From the NCBI GenBank assembly GCA_002479215.1, contig DLME01000291.1:1-6419 (forward strand): a stretch of 6,419 bases of DNA, given 5' to 3'. A program made the translations under genes and the position numbers. The notes beneath the pieces were generated by a model, which worked only from the letters and a program-made list of their open reading frames with translations, searched no databases and was not told the origin of the DNA. Shown in pieces: positions 5,475-6,419 of the stretch (the stretch's first letter is position 1; each line of letters begins with the position of its first letter). Source of the DNA: Syntrophaceae bacterium UBA7544. Its GTDB lineage: Bacteria > Desulfobacterota > Syntrophia > Syntrophales > Smithellaceae.

Positions 5475-6149
5475 TCAGTTAATGCGGGCAAGTCTGGTCC
5501 AACTGGAACTTTCCCAATGACGATCAATACAATCTTGTTTATTGGACGCGGGCTGCAAACCGCATTTGAGAGCAAAATAGCGATGCAGGGCAAGGCATCC
5601 GGTTAATTCCGGGTGAAATACCGTCACCAAAATATTTTCGTTTTCCGCAGCAGCTATATAGTCGTCAATTTTCAAAAGGATATGGACATCTTTACCAACC
5701 CTAGTGATTTTCGGCGCCCGGATAAAAGTTAGCGGTATCGGCTCGCCAGCGACAGCGGGAATCAACGCTTCATTGACGAAACTATCAAGTTGACTGCCAA
5801 AACTGTTGCGTTCGATTTCCATATCGATCAGGCCAAGACAGGGTGTTTCGTTAATTACTTTTTTGGCCAGTAAAATAGCGCCCGCGCAAGTGCCCCAAAT
5901 TTTCATGCCCCTGCGGTGCGCGTTGAGAATAGTTTTTTTAATTCCGAAAATATTGAGCAGTTTAGCAATGCAGGAGCTTTCACCCCCGGGAATAATCAGC
6001 CCAGCCAAATCCGTAAAATCAGCCTCTTGTTTTACCTTCTTATGAGCGATTCCCAAACGTTCCAGATGGTCTAAGTGCTCATGAACTCCGCCCTGTAAGT
6101 CCAGAACTCCAATTGCCGCGGGTGCATTTTTTATCAGACGTAAGGTCAT
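5475..6149 (-). CDS. pdxT: Pyridoxal 5'-phosphate synthase glutaminase subunit PdxT
   Basis: A class I glutamine amidotransferase that hydrolyses glutamine and channels ammonia to PdxS for synthesis of pyridoxal 5'-phosphate from ribose 5-phosphate and glyceraldehyde 3-phosphate, in the cytoplasm. Visible hallmarks are GVLDLQGGVHEH (14-25), LIIPGGESS (51-59), the nucleophile elbow GTCAGA with C88, ERNSFGSQLDSF (113-124), FIRAP (142-146) and the catalytic His/Glu in FHPEL (H179, E181). The triad is complete. The usual family length is about 190-200 residues. Here homology ends near YFALKCG (191-197), and about 27 further residues rich in S, W, R and D follow, with no family counterpart that I recognise. 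The ATG lies six bases after the pdxS stop, with GGTAGG overlapping that stop as a modest ribosome binding site. This fits coupled expression of the two subunits. Confidence 0.95.
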   Translation of the reverse strand: MTLRLIKNAPAAIGVLDLQGGVHEHLDHLERLGIAHKKVKQEADFTDLAGLIIPGGESSCIAKLLNIFGIKKTILNAHRRGMKIWGTCAGAILLAKKVINETPCLGLIDMEIERNSFGSQLDSFVNEALIPAVAGEPIPLTFIRAPKITRVGKDVHILLKIDDYIAAAENENILVTVFHPELTGCLALHRYFALKCGLQPASNKQDCIDRHWESSSWTRLARIN

Positions 6150-6155
6150 ATTTGC

Positions 6156-6419
6156 CTACCAACCGCGGCCGGCCAAAAGCTGATCAGGAGGAATTTGAGA
6201 TATTTCTAGGCCGGGCATGGCTTCGCCCAGTCCCATCGAAGCTTCCAGTACTTTTTTCGGATCGTTGAAATAAGCTGTTGCTTTGACTATTGCCCTTGCG
6301 CGTAGTGCCGGATCGGCGGATTTGAATATGCCGGAGCCGACAAAAATTCCGTCGCAGCCCAGCTGCATCATCAAGGCCGCGTCCGCGGGAGTGGCGATGC
6401 CGCCCGCCGCAAAATTCAC
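6156..6419 (-). CDS. pdxS: Pyridoxal 5'-phosphate synthase subunit PdxS (C-terminal part; 5' end beyond window)
   Basis: Only the last 87 residues are visible; the true start is beyond the right edge, and the first visible codon, GTG, is an internal valine. The stretch [20 protein letters not shown], then [14 protein letters not shown] and [12 protein letters not shown], and the C-terminus LLAGRGW, are diagnostic of the PdxS/SNZ (beta/alpha)8-barrel synthase. GSGIF belongs to the phosphate-binding region. PdxS makes the pyridoxal phosphate ring using ammonia from PdxT, and the two form a 12+12 complex in characterised species. With pdxT six bases downstream, this shows the DXP-independent route to vitamin B6. 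No truncation other than the window edge is apparent. Confidence 0.97.
   Translation of the reverse strand: MNFAAGGIATPADAALMMQLGCDGIFVGSGIFKSADPALRARAIVKATAYFNDPKKVLEASMGLGEAMPGLEISQIPPDQLLAGRGW

Overview
The window reads as chromosomal DNA of a Gram-negative bacterium. Every convincing gene is on the minus strand. The best guess for lineage is a deltaproteobacterium-like anaerobe (Desulfobacterota or Syntrophales type). This is an inference from the style of the ABC-transporter cluster, the PdxS/PdxT vitamin B6 route, and a DUF559 gene framed by C-rich/G-rich palindromes; no marker gene here proves it.

Read in the direction of transcription (high to low coordinates), the right part holds the 3' end of pdxS, then pdxT six bases later. 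Together these make the two-subunit pyridoxal 5'-phosphate synthase. After a 135-base gap come a 91-residue coiled-coil protein with a very good ribosome binding site and, 55 bases further on, a GNAT-family acetyltransferase. These last two may share a transcript.

A 465-base AT-rich stretch (3761-4225) without a credible gene separates the two halves. The part next to the transporter operon is rich in inverted repeats and could be an operator or a structured leader.

The left part is a tripartite export operon: an HlyD/MacA-type membrane-fusion protein, an ATPase of the LolD/MacB type, an FtsX-like permease, and a second FtsX-like permease that runs off the left edge. The ATPase and two permeases would form an inner-membrane pump that works with the adaptor across the periplasm, as in MacAB or DevBCA. 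The substrate cannot be told from the sequence.

The unusual point is a DUF559 gene (predicted Vsr-like nuclease fold) sitting between the adaptor and the ATPase. It is bracketed by two related palindromic elements in opposite orientation. One forms part of its own C-terminal codons, and the other could mask its ribosome binding site. Its stop codon overlaps the ATPase start as ATGA, and the ATPase has no clear ribosome binding site of its own. The picture is of a small mobile or selfish cassette that landed in the operon and became translationally coupled to it.
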